Source of the DNA: an uncultured Flavobacteriaceae bacterium
Lineage (GTDB): Bacteria; Bacteroidota; Bacteroidia; Flavobacteriales; Flavobacteriaceae
Direction: 5' to 3'
Length of the DNA stretch: 52,962 bases
Assembly: GCA_937901915.1 (NCBI GenBank)
Contig: CALGUD010000072.1
Span: 1 to 52,962, forward strand
Below the pieces are notes generated by a model. That model searched no databases and was not told the origin of the DNA. It was given only the letters and a program-made list of their open reading frames with translations. This document shows, one piece after another, positions 33,855-42,834 of the stretch. The position numbers and the translations under genes are program-made. Every line of letters starts with the position of its first letter. Within the stretch, counting starts at the first letter, position 1.

Positions 33855-35525
33855 CTATTTCACATAAGCATCAGTGTGTACTTTTGATATAGCCCTTCCC
33901 GATGGATCGTTCATGTTTTTAAATGCCTCGTCCCACTCTAAGGCAATTTTGGTGCTGCAAGCTACTGAAGCTTCCTGCGGAACACTTAACGCAGCAGCAT
34001 CGCTTGGAAAATGTTCTTCGAAAATAGAACGATAATAAAATTCCTCCTTGTTTTGTGGTGTCTGTATAGGAAACCTGAAATGGGCATTTGCCATTTGTTC
34101 ATCAGTTACGATTTCACCCACCATCTTTTTTAAAGTATCAATCCAACTATACCCAACCCCATCAGAGAACTGTTCTTTTTGTCTCCATGCAACACTTTCG
34201 GGAATATAATCTTCAAAAGCCTTTCTGATAACCCATTTTTCCATTCGTTCCGGCGTAATCATTTTATCCTGGGGATTGATTCGCATTGCCACATCTATAA
34301 ATTCTTTATCAAGAAAAGGAACACGGCCTTCTATACCCCATGCTGCTAACGATTTATTTGCCCGAAGACAGTCGTACATATGTAATTTACTTAATTTCCG
34401 AACGGTTTCTTCATGAAATTCCTTTGCATTTGGTGCCTTGTGAAAATATAAATATCCTCCGAAAAGCTCATCGGCCCCTTCACCCGAAAGCACCATTTTT
34501 ATTCCCATTGATTTAATGACCCTGGCCATTAAATACATAGGGGTCGAAGCCCTGATGGTTGTAATATCATAAGTTTCGAGCTGGTATATTACGTCTTTAA
34601 TCGCATCTAATCCTTCCTGGATCGTAAATTTTATTTCATGATGAATAGTCCCGATATGATCGGCTACTTTTCGTGCGGCTGCTAAATCTGGCGAGCCTTC
34701 CAATCCTACTGAAAATGAATGTAGTTGTGGCCACCATGCATCAGTAGTGTCATCAGATTCAATACGCTTCTGAGCATATTTTTTAGCTATGGCAGATGTA
34801 ACTGATGAATCCAAACCTCCTGATAGTAGCACTCCATAGGGAACATCAGACATTAGCTGCCTGTGCACTGCATCTTCCAACGCTTTACGTAATTCGTCAA
34901 TACTTGTAGTATTATCTTTTACTGTTTCATAATCCGTCCACTCTCTTACATACCATTTTACAAATTTGCCATCTTTACTGGAGAGGTAGTGTCCCGGAGG
35001 AAATAATTCTATTTTTGTACACACACCTTCAAGAGCTTTTAGCTCGGAAGCCACATAAAATGTTCCGTTCTGGTCCCAACCTATGTATAGAGGTATAATA
35101 CCCATATGGTCCCGGGCTATAAAATACTCATCTTTTTCACTATCGTAAATGGCAAAGCCAAAAATACCGTTCATTTCATCAAGAAAACCACTTCCTTTCT
35201 CTTTATAAAGAGCTAAGATAACTTCGCAATCAGATTGGGTCTGGAAGTTGTATTTGCCTTCAAATTGCTTGCGGAGTTCACGGTGATTATATATTTCGCC
35301 ATTTGCAGCCAGTATTAGCTTACCGTCTTCACTGTATAACGGTTGCTTTCCTGAAGCAGGATCTACAATAGCAAGGCGTTCATGAGTTAAAATGGCTTTG
35401 TCATTACTATATACCCCACTCCAATCGGGTCCGCGGTGACGTACTTTTTTAGACATCTCAAGTAACTGAGGCCTTAAATCATCTGCTTTTTCTTTGAGGT
35501 CAAACGCACAAACTATTCCGCACAT
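33855..35525 (-). CDS. asnB: Asparagine synthase B (glutamine-hydrolysing)
   Basis: A 556-residue enzyme that makes asparagine from aspartate, glutamine and ATP. The protein starts MCGIVCAFD, so Cys2 becomes the N-terminal nucleophile of the glutaminase domain. Glutaminase motifs R-H-R-G-P-D and N-G-E-I-Y-N-H follow. The synthetase domain has the pyrophosphate loop SGGLDSS near 229-236 and LSGEGADELFGGYLY near 348. Length fits E. coli AsnB (554). It appears monocistronic and ends in element B. Confidence 0.96.
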   Translation of the reverse strand: MCGIVCAFDLKEKADDLRPQLLEMSKKVRHRGPDWSGVYSNDKAILTHERLAIVDPASGKQPLYSEDGKLILAANGEIYNHRELRKQFEGKYNFQTQSDCEVILALYKEKGSGFLDEMNGIFGFAIYDSEKDEYFIARDHMGIIPLYIGWDQNGTFYVASELKALEGVCTKIELFPPGHYLSSKDGKFVKWYVREWTDYETVKDNTTSIDELRKALEDAVHRQLMSDVPYGVLLSGGLDSSVTSAIAKKYAQKRIESDDTTDAWWPQLHSFSVGLEGSPDLAAARKVADHIGTIHHEIKFTIQEGLDAIKDVIYQLETYDITTIRASTPMYLMARVIKSMGIKMVLSGEGADELFGGYLYFHKAPNAKEFHEETVRKLSKLHMYDCLRANKSLAAWGIEGRVPFLDKEFIDVAMRINPQDKMITPERMEKWVIRKAFEDYIPESVAWRQKEQFSDGVGYSWIDTLKKMVGEIVTDEQMANAHFRFPIQTPQNKEEFYYRSIFEEHFPSDAAALSVPQEASVACSTKIALEWDEAFKNMNDPSGRAISKVHTDAYVK

Positions 35526-35791
35526 ATTTGATTATTTTATTTAATGTTAATTTTGTACTTTCTATTTATGAGGCAAATATTGTATTTATGTTTTAATTTA
35601 CAAAGTAAAAACACAATATTGATTACATTTTATTATCTATAAATGAATTTTTACTATAAATTTGAAGTTATAAGGTTATTGATTTAGTAATGTCTTTATA
35701 TCTGTAAGTTAATTAACGCACTTCTATCAAACTTTAACATTTTTATAAGAACTACATTTATTAGCTTTAAACAATTAAAAAATTTAGACAA

Positions 35792-36337
35792 ATGAAACAA
35801 ACAATTCTTTTCCTTGCAATTGCATTTATATCTGCCTTTGCAACTGATGCGAATGCTCAAAAATTCAGTGAAATTGATAAAAGTGTACATGATGTTACTT
35901 ATTATCGTACAGAAAGAAATGCTCCTCCAATAGTAAAGATTGTATATGGCAGGCCTTTAAAAAAGGGCAGGGAGATTTTCGGAAGCCTGGTACCTTTTGA
36001 TAAAATTTGGAGAACAGGGGCTAACGAGGCTACCGAGATTAAATTTTTCCAGGATGTAAATTTTGGAGGTAAAGATGTTAAAGCAGGCACCTATACCTTA
36101 TTTACTATTCCTGGAATGAAGGAATGGACCCTTATTTTAAATAGTGATCTTGATGTATGGGGTGCTTACAGCTATAAGGAATCAGCCGATGTAGCCCGTG
36201 TTACAGCTCCTGTTACAACTGATAAGGAATCATTAGAAGCCTTTTCAATTACTTTTGATCCTGTTGATGATGGAGCAAATTTGGTTTTAGGATGGGATAA
36301 AGCAAGGGTGAAAGTACCAATTAAAGTCTCAAAATAG
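35792..36337 (+). CDS. DUF2911 family exported protein
   Basis: A 181-residue protein with signal peptide MKQTILFLAIAFISAFATDANAQ. The DUF2911 domain follows: IVKIVYGRPLKKGREIFGSL, then F-D-K-I-W-R-T-G-A-N-E-A-T-E-I and AGTYTLFTIPG. The family is a periplasmic beta-rich domain of unknown function. It is divergent from asnB across 266 bp in which I found no exact promoter consensus. An intrinsic terminator follows at 36372. Confidence 0.88.
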   Translation: MKQTILFLAIAFISAFATDANAQKFSEIDKSVHDVTYYRTERNAPPIVKIVYGRPLKKGREIFGSLVPFDKIWRTGANEATEIKFFQDVNFGGKDVKAGTYTLFTIPGMKEWTLILNSDLDVWGAYSYKESADVARVTAPVTTDKESLEAFSITFDPVDDGANLVLGWDKARVKVPIKVSK

Positions 36338-36371
36338 AGTTTAATTATATTTTTGGTAATTATTACTATGC

Positions 36372-36398
36372 CCCCCGATTGATTTCGGGGGTTTTTTT
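36372..36398 (+). terminator. Intrinsic terminator of the DUF2911 gene
   Basis: A 7-bp stem CCCCCGA/TCGGGGG with a 6-nt loop, followed by seven T residues, 34 bp after the stop codon. Confidence 0.92.
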
Positions 36399-36638
36399 GT
36401 TTTAATAAGGTTGTTGGTTAATTGTTTAACCGTGGAATCGTTAAGGCCCCCTCTATCTCCCCCAAAGGGGGAGGATTGGTGTATGAGTTATTCTATTATG
36501 CTCCTGTTGTTAATTGAAAAGGAGTCTTAATGGTATTTTGTATGCTCGGACTTGGCCACCTAAGATTGGTTCAGAAATAAAATTCGTTCGGTATCGAGTT
36601 GATTGGAAAAGGGAGCGTAGAAAACAAATCAACGATTA

Positions 36639-36761
36639 CCAATTTCAATTCGCTTCACTCTTGAAATTGGAGTCCGGACTTTCAGTTTATGATAAAAAGA
36701 TCCCGCCGGGGCGGGATTAATTCAACTAGCCAATTTCAATGCGTTTCACTCTTGAAATTGG
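36639..36761. repeat. Composite hairpin repeat, copy 2
   Basis: Two hairpins with perfect 10-bp stems CCAATTTCAA/TTGAAATTGG: 36639-36670 with loop TTCGCTTCACTC, and 36730-36761 with loop TGCGTTTCACTC. Between them lies the GC-rich hairpin 36700-36717. The order, spacing and central GATCCCGC/GCGGGAT match the copy at 7085-7206, but the stems have a different sequence. It ends 7 bp before the stop codon of the minus-strand barrel gene. Confidence 0.88.
36700..36717. terminator. Terminator-like hairpin inside composite repeat 2
   Basis: A 7-bp stem ATCCCGC/GCGGGAT with loop CGGG, preceded by AAAAAG on the plus strand, so read on the minus strand it is a stem followed by U residues. It lies about 50 bp past the barrel gene stop and fits a terminator for that transcript. 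Confidence 0.6.
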
Positions 36762-36768
36762 AGTTTCA

Positions 36769-38508
36769 TTAAAAATCAAACTTGTAAGTAAGGCCACCTA
36801 AAACCTGGAACCCCTGAACGGGGTAATTAATCCAACGGTTATATTCATTGTTCGCTATATTATTAGCCTTAATGAATGCCGAAAACTGGTCGGTAAAATG
36901 GTAGCCAATATGTGCATTGGCATCAAAATAGCTGTCCAGGGTAACAACCTGAACCGGTTCTATAAGATCATTATTTAAATCATTGAAACCATTTAAATCC
37001 CTTCGTTCACCCGTAAAAAACAGGTTGGCCCCGGCATAAAACTTGTTGTTTATATTAAAATCGGCATTTAAAGATGCTTTTATAGATGGTAAATTCCAGG
37101 CTTCTTCTTCATTATCCATACTATAATCAAATAGTTCTGCATTAGCACTTAAGGAAAAACTATTGCTTATATCAACATTTACTTCCCCAAATAATGAAAC
37201 TGTGTTTACATCATCATAGACAACTCCAAAGGAATTGCCATTCTGGTACCCTTCTTCATTATCAAATCCTAAAGGGATCAAATTATTCTGAAACATAGGT
37301 TTATCATTTTCCAACTTATATGAGGCTCTTAAATTATAACCTACGTTCGGTAAGAACCTTCCTTTAACCCCCGCAAAACCGTCATATTGCTTATCTGTAG
37401 GTGCTATAAAAAGAGTAGGAGAAACAAACTGGTTATCCTGTTGAAAATCATAATACGTATTTTGCACTAAATCACCCTCTACCCCCGCATACAAAATTGC
37501 ATAATCATCAACTAAACGGTAGGAAACCTGAATATCGGGATAAATAAAAACGCCGTTACCATCACCATCTTCAATATCTAATTTATAATATACAGATGCT
37601 CCCAAATGAAGGGTAAAATCGTCCCGAAGCATAACAAAACCGGGTGAACCTCCCAATATTGCATTTTGATATTTTATTTGTTGATCAGAAATATAGTTAC
37701 GTTCAAAAGTACCGCTCAGATAATCCATCCTGAAATCAACATTAATGAATTCATCCCCCACAGGAAACCTCATTTCAGGTTCTGCCAAAGCCCGGATTTC
37801 TGCCGAATCGAAACGGTCCCAAAACCTGCGTAAAGAAATATCACCACCTTTAAAAAAGTAATCATCAACATCAAGGTTTGCCCCTAAATAAGCATTGTTA
37901 TATCTTTGTTTACTGTCAATATCGGGAATAAGGGTCTCATCAAAACCTTCGGGAATACCATACCAGCTATAGATTTGATGTTCAAATCCTCCGTTCACTC
38001 CCCAACTCATATATTGTTCTTCTATATTGTAAGCGGCTTCCAGTTTGGTTTTATAGAATTTGTCATCCAATTGAACCCCTTCAATACCTCCTTGTGAGGA
38101 ATGGTGATTAATATTGATATCTAAAGTTTCATTTTTGCTTAGCTCCCTGTTGGTATAGAAATCCAACAACACATTACCATAATTTCCGCCCCCGAGCGAA
38201 ACATAGCTGTTATACAATTGCTCTCTTTTGGTTTTGGGCACCCCGGCCGCTTTACCTTTTTCGGGTATAAACGTTGATGCTACAGGTACAGAAAAAATAC
38301 TGTAATTTATTTCTTTTTTAGTGGATGTTACAGAATCGTTTAATGAGGGTGTTTCTTTTACTTTATAAGCATCTGAAACAGTTGGCGAGTATGGTTTAAC
38401 AACATTCACTACTTCGGTGCCAATATTATTTTGTTCTTCTTCCTGTGAATAAAGGTTGGTTACTGATAGGATTGTAATAACCAGTAAATATTGAAATTGC
38501 TTACGCAT
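36769..38508 (-). CDS. TonB-receptor-like outer-membrane barrel lacking a recognisable plug
   Basis: A 579-residue exported protein. The signal peptide MRKQFQYLLVITILSVTNLYSQ is followed by an acidic, proline-containing stretch (EVVNVVKPYSPTVSDAYKVK) and then, from about residue 95, amphipathic beta strands to the end. The C-terminus (IGYHFTDQFSAFIKANNIAN to LTYKFDF) is that of a TonB-dependent receptor barrel, ending in phenylalanine. No carboxypeptidase-regulatory-like domain and no plug motif are visible before the barrel, and the length is below that of full receptors (about 700-1000). It forms a minus-strand pair with the 1007-residue TPR gene 58 bp upstream. Function unknown. Confidence 0.78.
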   Translation of the reverse strand: MRKQFQYLLVITILSVTNLYSQEEEQNNIGTEVVNVVKPYSPTVSDAYKVKETPSLNDSVTSTKKEINYSIFSVPVASTFIPEKGKAAGVPKTKREQLYNSYVSLGGGNYGNVLLDFYTNRELSKNETLDININHHSSQGGIEGVQLDDKFYKTKLEAAYNIEEQYMSWGVNGGFEHQIYSWYGIPEGFDETLIPDIDSKQRYNNAYLGANLDVDDYFFKGGDISLRRFWDRFDSAEIRALAEPEMRFPVGDEFINVDFRMDYLSGTFERNYISDQQIKYQNAILGGSPGFVMLRDDFTLHLGASVYYKLDIEDGDGNGVFIYPDIQVSYRLVDDYAILYAGVEGDLVQNTYYDFQQDNQFVSPTLFIAPTDKQYDGFAGVKGRFLPNVGYNLRASYKLENDKPMFQNNLIPLGFDNEEGYQNGNSFGVVYDDVNTVSLFGEVNVDISNSFSLSANAELFDYSMDNEEEAWNLPSIKASLNADFNINNKFYAGANLFFTGERRDLNGFNDLNNDLIEPVQVVTLDSYFDANAHIGYHFTDQFSAFIKANNIANNEYNRWINYPVQGFQVLGGLTYKFDF

Positions 38509-38566
38509 TATTTTTTAATTTATGTTTTTAAATAAAATTCCGTTCGGCTGGTTCAATACCGATACT

Positions 38567-41500
38567 TTAATTTTCATTGGGTACTACAGATGAGTTTCTT
38601 TTTGCTTCTTCGGCTTTGATTTCTGTTAACTCTACCTGGGCTTCATCTGTAATCTCAGGATACTCTGAAAAATTACTTATTACGCTCTCTAAAATGTATG
38701 TAGCCTGGAATGCATCATCTAAAGCATAAAAATTCTTTGCCATTAAAACGAGCCCTCTTGCTCCGAACTCTTTATGCCCGGAATAATTTTTAGCAAGCTC
38801 CTGTATCACTTCATTAGAAGCTTCATGATTTCCTTCTTTATTCTTAAAGTATGCATTATAATAGAGTGCTTCTGCTGCTAAAGCTCCCGTTGCTGTCTTT
38901 TGTACCTCAGCATAGGCAGTTTTAGCTCTTGTCTCGTCATTAGTTTGTACAGCGGAACGTGCAATCATAACGTTTGCATCACTTTTTATCCTGTCATCAA
39001 TCTTCTCATTCTTTAATACTTTTTCAGCATAATTTATGGTTTCACTATACTTTTGAAGTTCATAGTTTGCTTTCATTAGGTTTGATTGTGCAAAAGTGAT
39101 GTTTTGAGGGAAATCTGCTTCCTGTTCCAATCTTTTTAAAACGGTTATTGCCTTAGAATGGTCATCATTATCCAGGTAAATTTGCCCTAACCTTGACAGG
39201 GATTGTTCTGAATAATTACTGCTTCCTTTTGAAATTACCGCTTCGTAATGAGGTACGGACTCTTCTTTTCTGTTTGTGTCAAAATAAGACTGTGCAAGGT
39301 AAAAATTTGCCTTAATGGCATGCATTCCATTTGGAAACTGAGACAGGTAATTCTGTAGATTTCTGATGGCTTCGTTGGTATTTCCCTGTATAAATTGCTT
39401 TTCGGCTCCTTCAAAAGTTGCGTTATCGAGTTCGGCATCGGTCACTTCTACAAAATCCAAACCTCTTACCCATGTCGCATACTCATTTACCCTACCTTCG
39501 TCTATATAAATTAATTTGGAGGTTGAAACTGCCTGAATTGCTTCCTGAGTATTGGGGTATCCATTGACCACTTCTTTAAATTTTAACAGTGCTTCCTGAT
39601 TTTTACCTTCATTATAATAAACCAACCCCTCTCTCAACATCCCTTTTGGAACATATGAACTGTTGGTATGTTCAGAGACCAATTTTTTATATGTTTGAAT
39701 CCCTTGTGATGTATTATTATTATTTACATAGGTGTTTCCTAACTCATAAAGGGCATCATCCCTATAGGTCGAGGCAACAAATTTGTTAATAAAAGAATTG
39801 AGTTCATCTATTTTCTTTTCTGTTCTGTCTACAAACCCATAACTGATGGCCTTTTGAAAATAAGCGTAATCAATACCCGGAGCTTCAGACTCAATTGCTT
39901 TGTTATAAGCTTCAATGGCGGGCCAGTACTTGCTGGTTACAAAATAACTGTCACCCAGTCGTAAATAACTGTCACTCAGCCTGTAATTATCTTTAACACC
40001 GGATTTTGTATAACTTTCAAAGAAATTTACTGCCTGAGGGTACTCTTTTTGTTTAAAATATGTATATGCAAGGTTGTAATCTACATTTTTATACTCATCG
40101 GTACGGGAAGCAGATGCGCTTTCTTTAAATTCCTTAAACCCTATAACAGCTTCTTGATATTTACCTAAATTGTAATCGGTTTCTGCTTTCCAGAAGGTAG
40201 CCCTTGCTACAAATACCCCGTCCTGGGCCTCGTTCAATGACTTGTTAAAATAGCTTTTTGCCTCCGTATATTTTTCCTGGTTAAACAATTCTAACCCTCG
40301 ATAAAAAGTCACTTTCTGGTATGCAATTTTGTTGCTGTAACTATTGTTATTCTCTAAGAGCTGAATTGCTGCTTCGTAATTTTTAGTAGTGATGTAAGAA
40401 TCAATAAGTAAATCCTGGATTTCATTTTTATGAGCGGATCCCGGATATTTTTCAAGGTATTTAATAAGTACTTCGGATACGTTTTGGTATGCATTTCCTA
40501 TATCATAACTCAATTTTGCATAATTAAGCCAGGCATCTTTCTGAATTTCCTCGCTATAGCTCATTTCTGATGCATTTTTAAAAGCGTTGAGAGCCTGTTG
40601 TTTTTTTCCGGTTTCCAGGTAACATTCGGCCAGGTGATAATAGGCATTTTGGGCAACAGGATTATTTGCATCGATAATTTTATTGAATTGACCTATAGCA
40701 CTTTCAAAATCTCCTTTTTTATAATACGCATATCCTAACTGGTAAAAATCAGTGTTATTCCATTTCCCCTGTTTTCCTTTATATTCTTGTAAATACGGAA
40801 TTGCTTGCTCATACTTTCCGAGGTTAAAATAACTTTCGCCTATAATTTTGTTTAACTCCGATTTTTCTTTGGCATCTGCTTTTGGCAGTTGACTTAAGGC
40901 TTCATCCAGGGCTTTCTGAAAATTGCCTTGCTTAAAATTCATATCCGCCTGATAATATGAAAGGTTTTTGTTTACAGTTTGATCTTCTGATATTTCTTCA
41001 AAATACCGGCTTGCTTCTGTATAATCATTTCCTTCATAGGCCATATAACCGATATAATATTTTGCCTGTGCCCCATACTCTTTTGAGTTTTGAATCCTTT
41101 CAAAATACTGTTTAGCACTTTCGTGCTTATTGGTAACAAATAATGAATATCCTTTTCGGAAGTTAATTTTATCTCTTTCGGCATAACCTATATTTAAATC
41201 TTCAGTGCGGGTATACCAATTGGCTGCATTTGCGTATTTTCCCTGTTCAAAATAATAATTACCCACATCCAGCATTGCTGAATTCCTTTTTGTTGAAGTA
41301 GAGTGGTTTTTTACAAAATCTTCCATTAACCGGTCTGCATTACCCTGATTTAACCGGATAGCCGCATTGGCTATGTAATAATCACTATTGGCTTTAATTT
41401 CGCTGTCATTTGTACTTTCTTTCACCTCTTTAAACATGGATTGAGCTGCCTGGTACTGCTTATTATTATACAGTTCCAATGCGTCCTGATACTCCTTCTG

Positions 41501-41590
41501 ATCATGTGTGTAAATTTGTGATTGTTGTGCGTTTACCTGGGAGAAAAAGCTTAATACAGTAATGAAAACGCTATAATTGATAAATTTCAT
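38567..41590 (-). CDS. Large periplasmic TPR protein
   Basis: A 1007-residue exported protein. After the signal peptide MKFINYSVFITVLSFFSQVNAQ it is an almost unbroken array of TPR-like helical pairs: recurring A-x-x-x-Y/F, L-G-x-A-Y-Y-K-K-G-D-F-E-S-A-I and Y-x-L-A-E-C-Y patterns from about residue 30 to 990. It ends in a charged tail. No enzyme domain is seen. Such arrays act as protein-binding scaffolds, in the periplasm in this case. The downstream gene encodes a barrel protein, which suggests a periplasmic partner for an outer-membrane protein. It is divergent from the ftsE-type ATPase gene across 165 bp. Confidence 0.85.
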   Translation of the reverse strand: MKFINYSVFITVLSFFSQVNAQQSQIYTHDQKEYQDALELYNNKQYQAAQSMFKEVKESTNDSEIKANSDYYIANAAIRLNQGNADRLMEDFVKNHSTSTKRNSAMLDVGNYYFEQGKYANAANWYTRTEDLNIGYAERDKINFRKGYSLFVTNKHESAKQYFERIQNSKEYGAQAKYYIGYMAYEGNDYTEASRYFEEISEDQTVNKNLSYYQADMNFKQGNFQKALDEALSQLPKADAKEKSELNKIIGESYFNLGKYEQAIPYLQEYKGKQGKWNNTDFYQLGYAYYKKGDFESAIGQFNKIIDANNPVAQNAYYHLAECYLETGKKQQALNAFKNASEMSYSEEIQKDAWLNYAKLSYDIGNAYQNVSEVLIKYLEKYPGSAHKNEIQDLLIDSYITTKNYEAAIQLLENNNSYSNKIAYQKVTFYRGLELFNQEKYTEAKSYFNKSLNEAQDGVFVARATFWKAETDYNLGKYQEAVIGFKEFKESASASRTDEYKNVDYNLAYTYFKQKEYPQAVNFFESYTKSGVKDNYRLSDSYLRLGDSYFVTSKYWPAIEAYNKAIESEAPGIDYAYFQKAISYGFVDRTEKKIDELNSFINKFVASTYRDDALYELGNTYVNNNNTSQGIQTYKKLVSEHTNSSYVPKGMLREGLVYYNEGKNQEALLKFKEVVNGYPNTQEAIQAVSTSKLIYIDEGRVNEYATWVRGLDFVEVTDAELDNATFEGAEKQFIQGNTNEAIRNLQNYLSQFPNGMHAIKANFYLAQSYFDTNRKEESVPHYEAVISKGSSNYSEQSLSRLGQIYLDNDDHSKAITVLKRLEQEADFPQNITFAQSNLMKANYELQKYSETINYAEKVLKNEKIDDRIKSDANVMIARSAVQTNDETRAKTAYAEVQKTATGALAAEALYYNAYFKNKEGNHEASNEVIQELAKNYSGHKEFGARGLVLMAKNFYALDDAFQATYILESVISNFSEYPEITDEAQVELTEIKAEEAKRNSSVVPNEN

Positions 41591-41755
41591 TTAACTTTTA
41601 TTTTAACTTTCAAATATATATGAATAGACACACTAATAACGAAGTATTTTTGTTATAATTATACTAAATATGGAATTTTAAGAGGTTCAATTAAAACTGA
41701 GCGTTATAAACTAATGTTTTAAGTTGTTACCTTTACACATACAAAACATTTTTAT

Positions 41756-42439
41756 ATGAAGGAAGTGGTTTTAGAACTTAGTGATGTTGCTATTTATCAA
41801 CAAGACAATCTGGTATTAAGTGAAGTAAACCTGAGTATAAATAAAGGCGAATTTGTGTACCTGATAGGTAAAACAGGTAGTGGCAAAAGTAGTTTTATGA
41901 AAACCCTTTATGGGGATTTACCTCTAACCAAAGGAGAAGGTAAAATTGTTGATTATGACTTAAAATTACTTAAAGAAAAAGATATACCCTTTTTAAGAAG
42001 AAAGCTTGGAATTGTTTTCCAGGATTTTAAACTCTTGCCGGACCGGAGTATCAATGATAATTTACTATTTGTTTTAAAAGCCACAGGCTGGAAGGATAAA
42101 ATGGAGATCGCTTCTAAAATAAATGATGTATTGGATAAAGTAGGTATGAAAACCAAAGGTTTTAAGTTTCCACATGAATTATCCGGTGGTGAACAGCAAC
42201 GTGTTGCGATAGCGAGGGCCTTACTTAACGACCCGGAATTGATTTTAGCCGATGAGCCCACCGGTAACCTGGATCCGCAAACCAGTGTTGAAGTGATGAA
42301 AGTACTCCAGGAAATAAATAAGAGTGGACGGACTATTTTGATGGCAACGCATGACTACGCCCTCTTATTAAAATATCCTTCAAAAACTTTAAAATGCGAT
42401 GGAAGTAAGGTGTTTGAAGTGGTACAGAAAAGCGTATAA
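41756..42439 (+). CDS. ftsE: FtsE-type ABC ATPase
   Basis: A 227-residue stand-alone ABC ATPase. Walker A is GKTGSGKSS (about residues 38-46). The Q-loop lies in G-I-V-F-Q-D-F-K-L-L-P-D. The signature is LSGGEQQRVAIARAL, Walker B is LILADEPTGNLD, and the switch His is in MATHDY. These and the length fit FtsE, which with FtsX controls peptidoglycan hydrolases at division. No ftsX is adjacent; in this phylum the two genes are often separated. A LolD-type lipoprotein ATPase is the main alternative. Confidence 0.85.
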   Translation: MKEVVLELSDVAIYQQDNLVLSEVNLSINKGEFVYLIGKTGSGKSSFMKTLYGDLPLTKGEGKIVDYDLKLLKEKDIPFLRRKLGIVFQDFKLLPDRSINDNLLFVLKATGWKDKMEIASKINDVLDKVGMKTKGFKFPHELSGGEQQRVAIARALLNDPELILADEPTGNLDPQTSVEVMKVLQEINKSGRTILMATHDYALLLKYPSKTLKCDGSKVFEVVQKSV

Positions 42440-42513
42440 AAAAAGAGGTTGATAGATGAATCTACCAACCCCCAACACAACTGAATAAATAATTAAAAGT
42501 AAACTTATTCAAC

Positions 42514-42540
42514 AACCTGCTTTGGGACAGGTTTTATATA
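42514..42540 (+). terminator. Terminator-like hairpin after ftsE
   Basis: A 6-bp stem AACCTG/CAGGTT with an 8-nt loop, followed by TTATATA, about 75 bp after the ftsE stop. The stem is short, so the call is tentative. Confidence 0.45.
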
Positions 42541-42732
42541 TCATACAGTTTTTTATTTTAGTGTGTCATAGTATAAAGGATTTCCATACTATACCAATTT
42601 ACGAAATCGTTATCGTAAATTAAATAAAAAAAATTGCGCATCAAAAAACAGCAACCAAGAGCTAGCTCTTCTTCAAAAATACACGTTTTTATTAAAAAAT
42701 CAATTATTGTTGCAAATAAATTTCATAGAATA

Positions 42733-42764
42733 AAAAATGGCCTAAATTAATTTAAGCCATTTTT
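42733..42764. terminator. Terminator for typA
   Basis: A 9-bp stem AAAAATGGC/GCCATTTTT that continues, after one mismatch, into TAAATT/AATTTA. It has A and T runs on the outside and lies about 70 bp past the typA stop on the minus strand. Confidence 0.7.
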
Positions 42765-42834
42765 ACGAAAACGTTGTATTATAAAATAGAATATGAATTT
42801 AAACTGATCTTAATGTAAATTAGGATTAACCCTT

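Larger units (their letters stand above)
36338..36768. other. Repeat-filled interval between DUF2911 and the barrel protein gene
   Basis: This 431-bp gap between convergent genes holds a terminator (36372-36398), an inverted copy of the AACGATT/GTTAAACAATTAA filler repeat (about 36418-36444), a CCCCCTCTATCTCCCCC repeat with CTCCCCC/GGGGGAG hairpin (36447-36473) and composite hairpin repeat 2 (36639-36761). A 68-codon plus-strand frame running through these repeats is rejected as a gene. Confidence 0.75.
42440..42834. other. Gene-free interval between ftsE and typA
   Basis: This 395-bp gap between convergent genes contains terminator-like hairpins at 42514-42533 and 42733-42764, a perfect palindrome AGAGCTAGCTCT near 42659-42670, and a TTTACGA/TCGTAAA inverted repeat near 42598-42619. 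No open frame was seen. Confidence 0.6.

Noticed and set aside
36447..36473. CCCCCTCTATCTCCCCC repeat with a GGGGGAG arm
   Set aside because: This type of intergenic repeat is familiar from many Bacteroidota genomes, so it is recorded as a repeat and not as something new.
36514..36720. A 68-codon plus-strand frame upstream of the barrel gene
   Set aside because: It reads straight through composite repeat 2 and its terminator-like hairpin. Part of its sequence (QFQFASLLKLE) is just the hairpin repeat translated.
42659..42670. A perfect palindrome AGAGCTAGCTCT in the ftsE-typA gap
   Set aside because: Single 12-bp palindrome far from both start codons (the genes converge here), so no operator role is supported.
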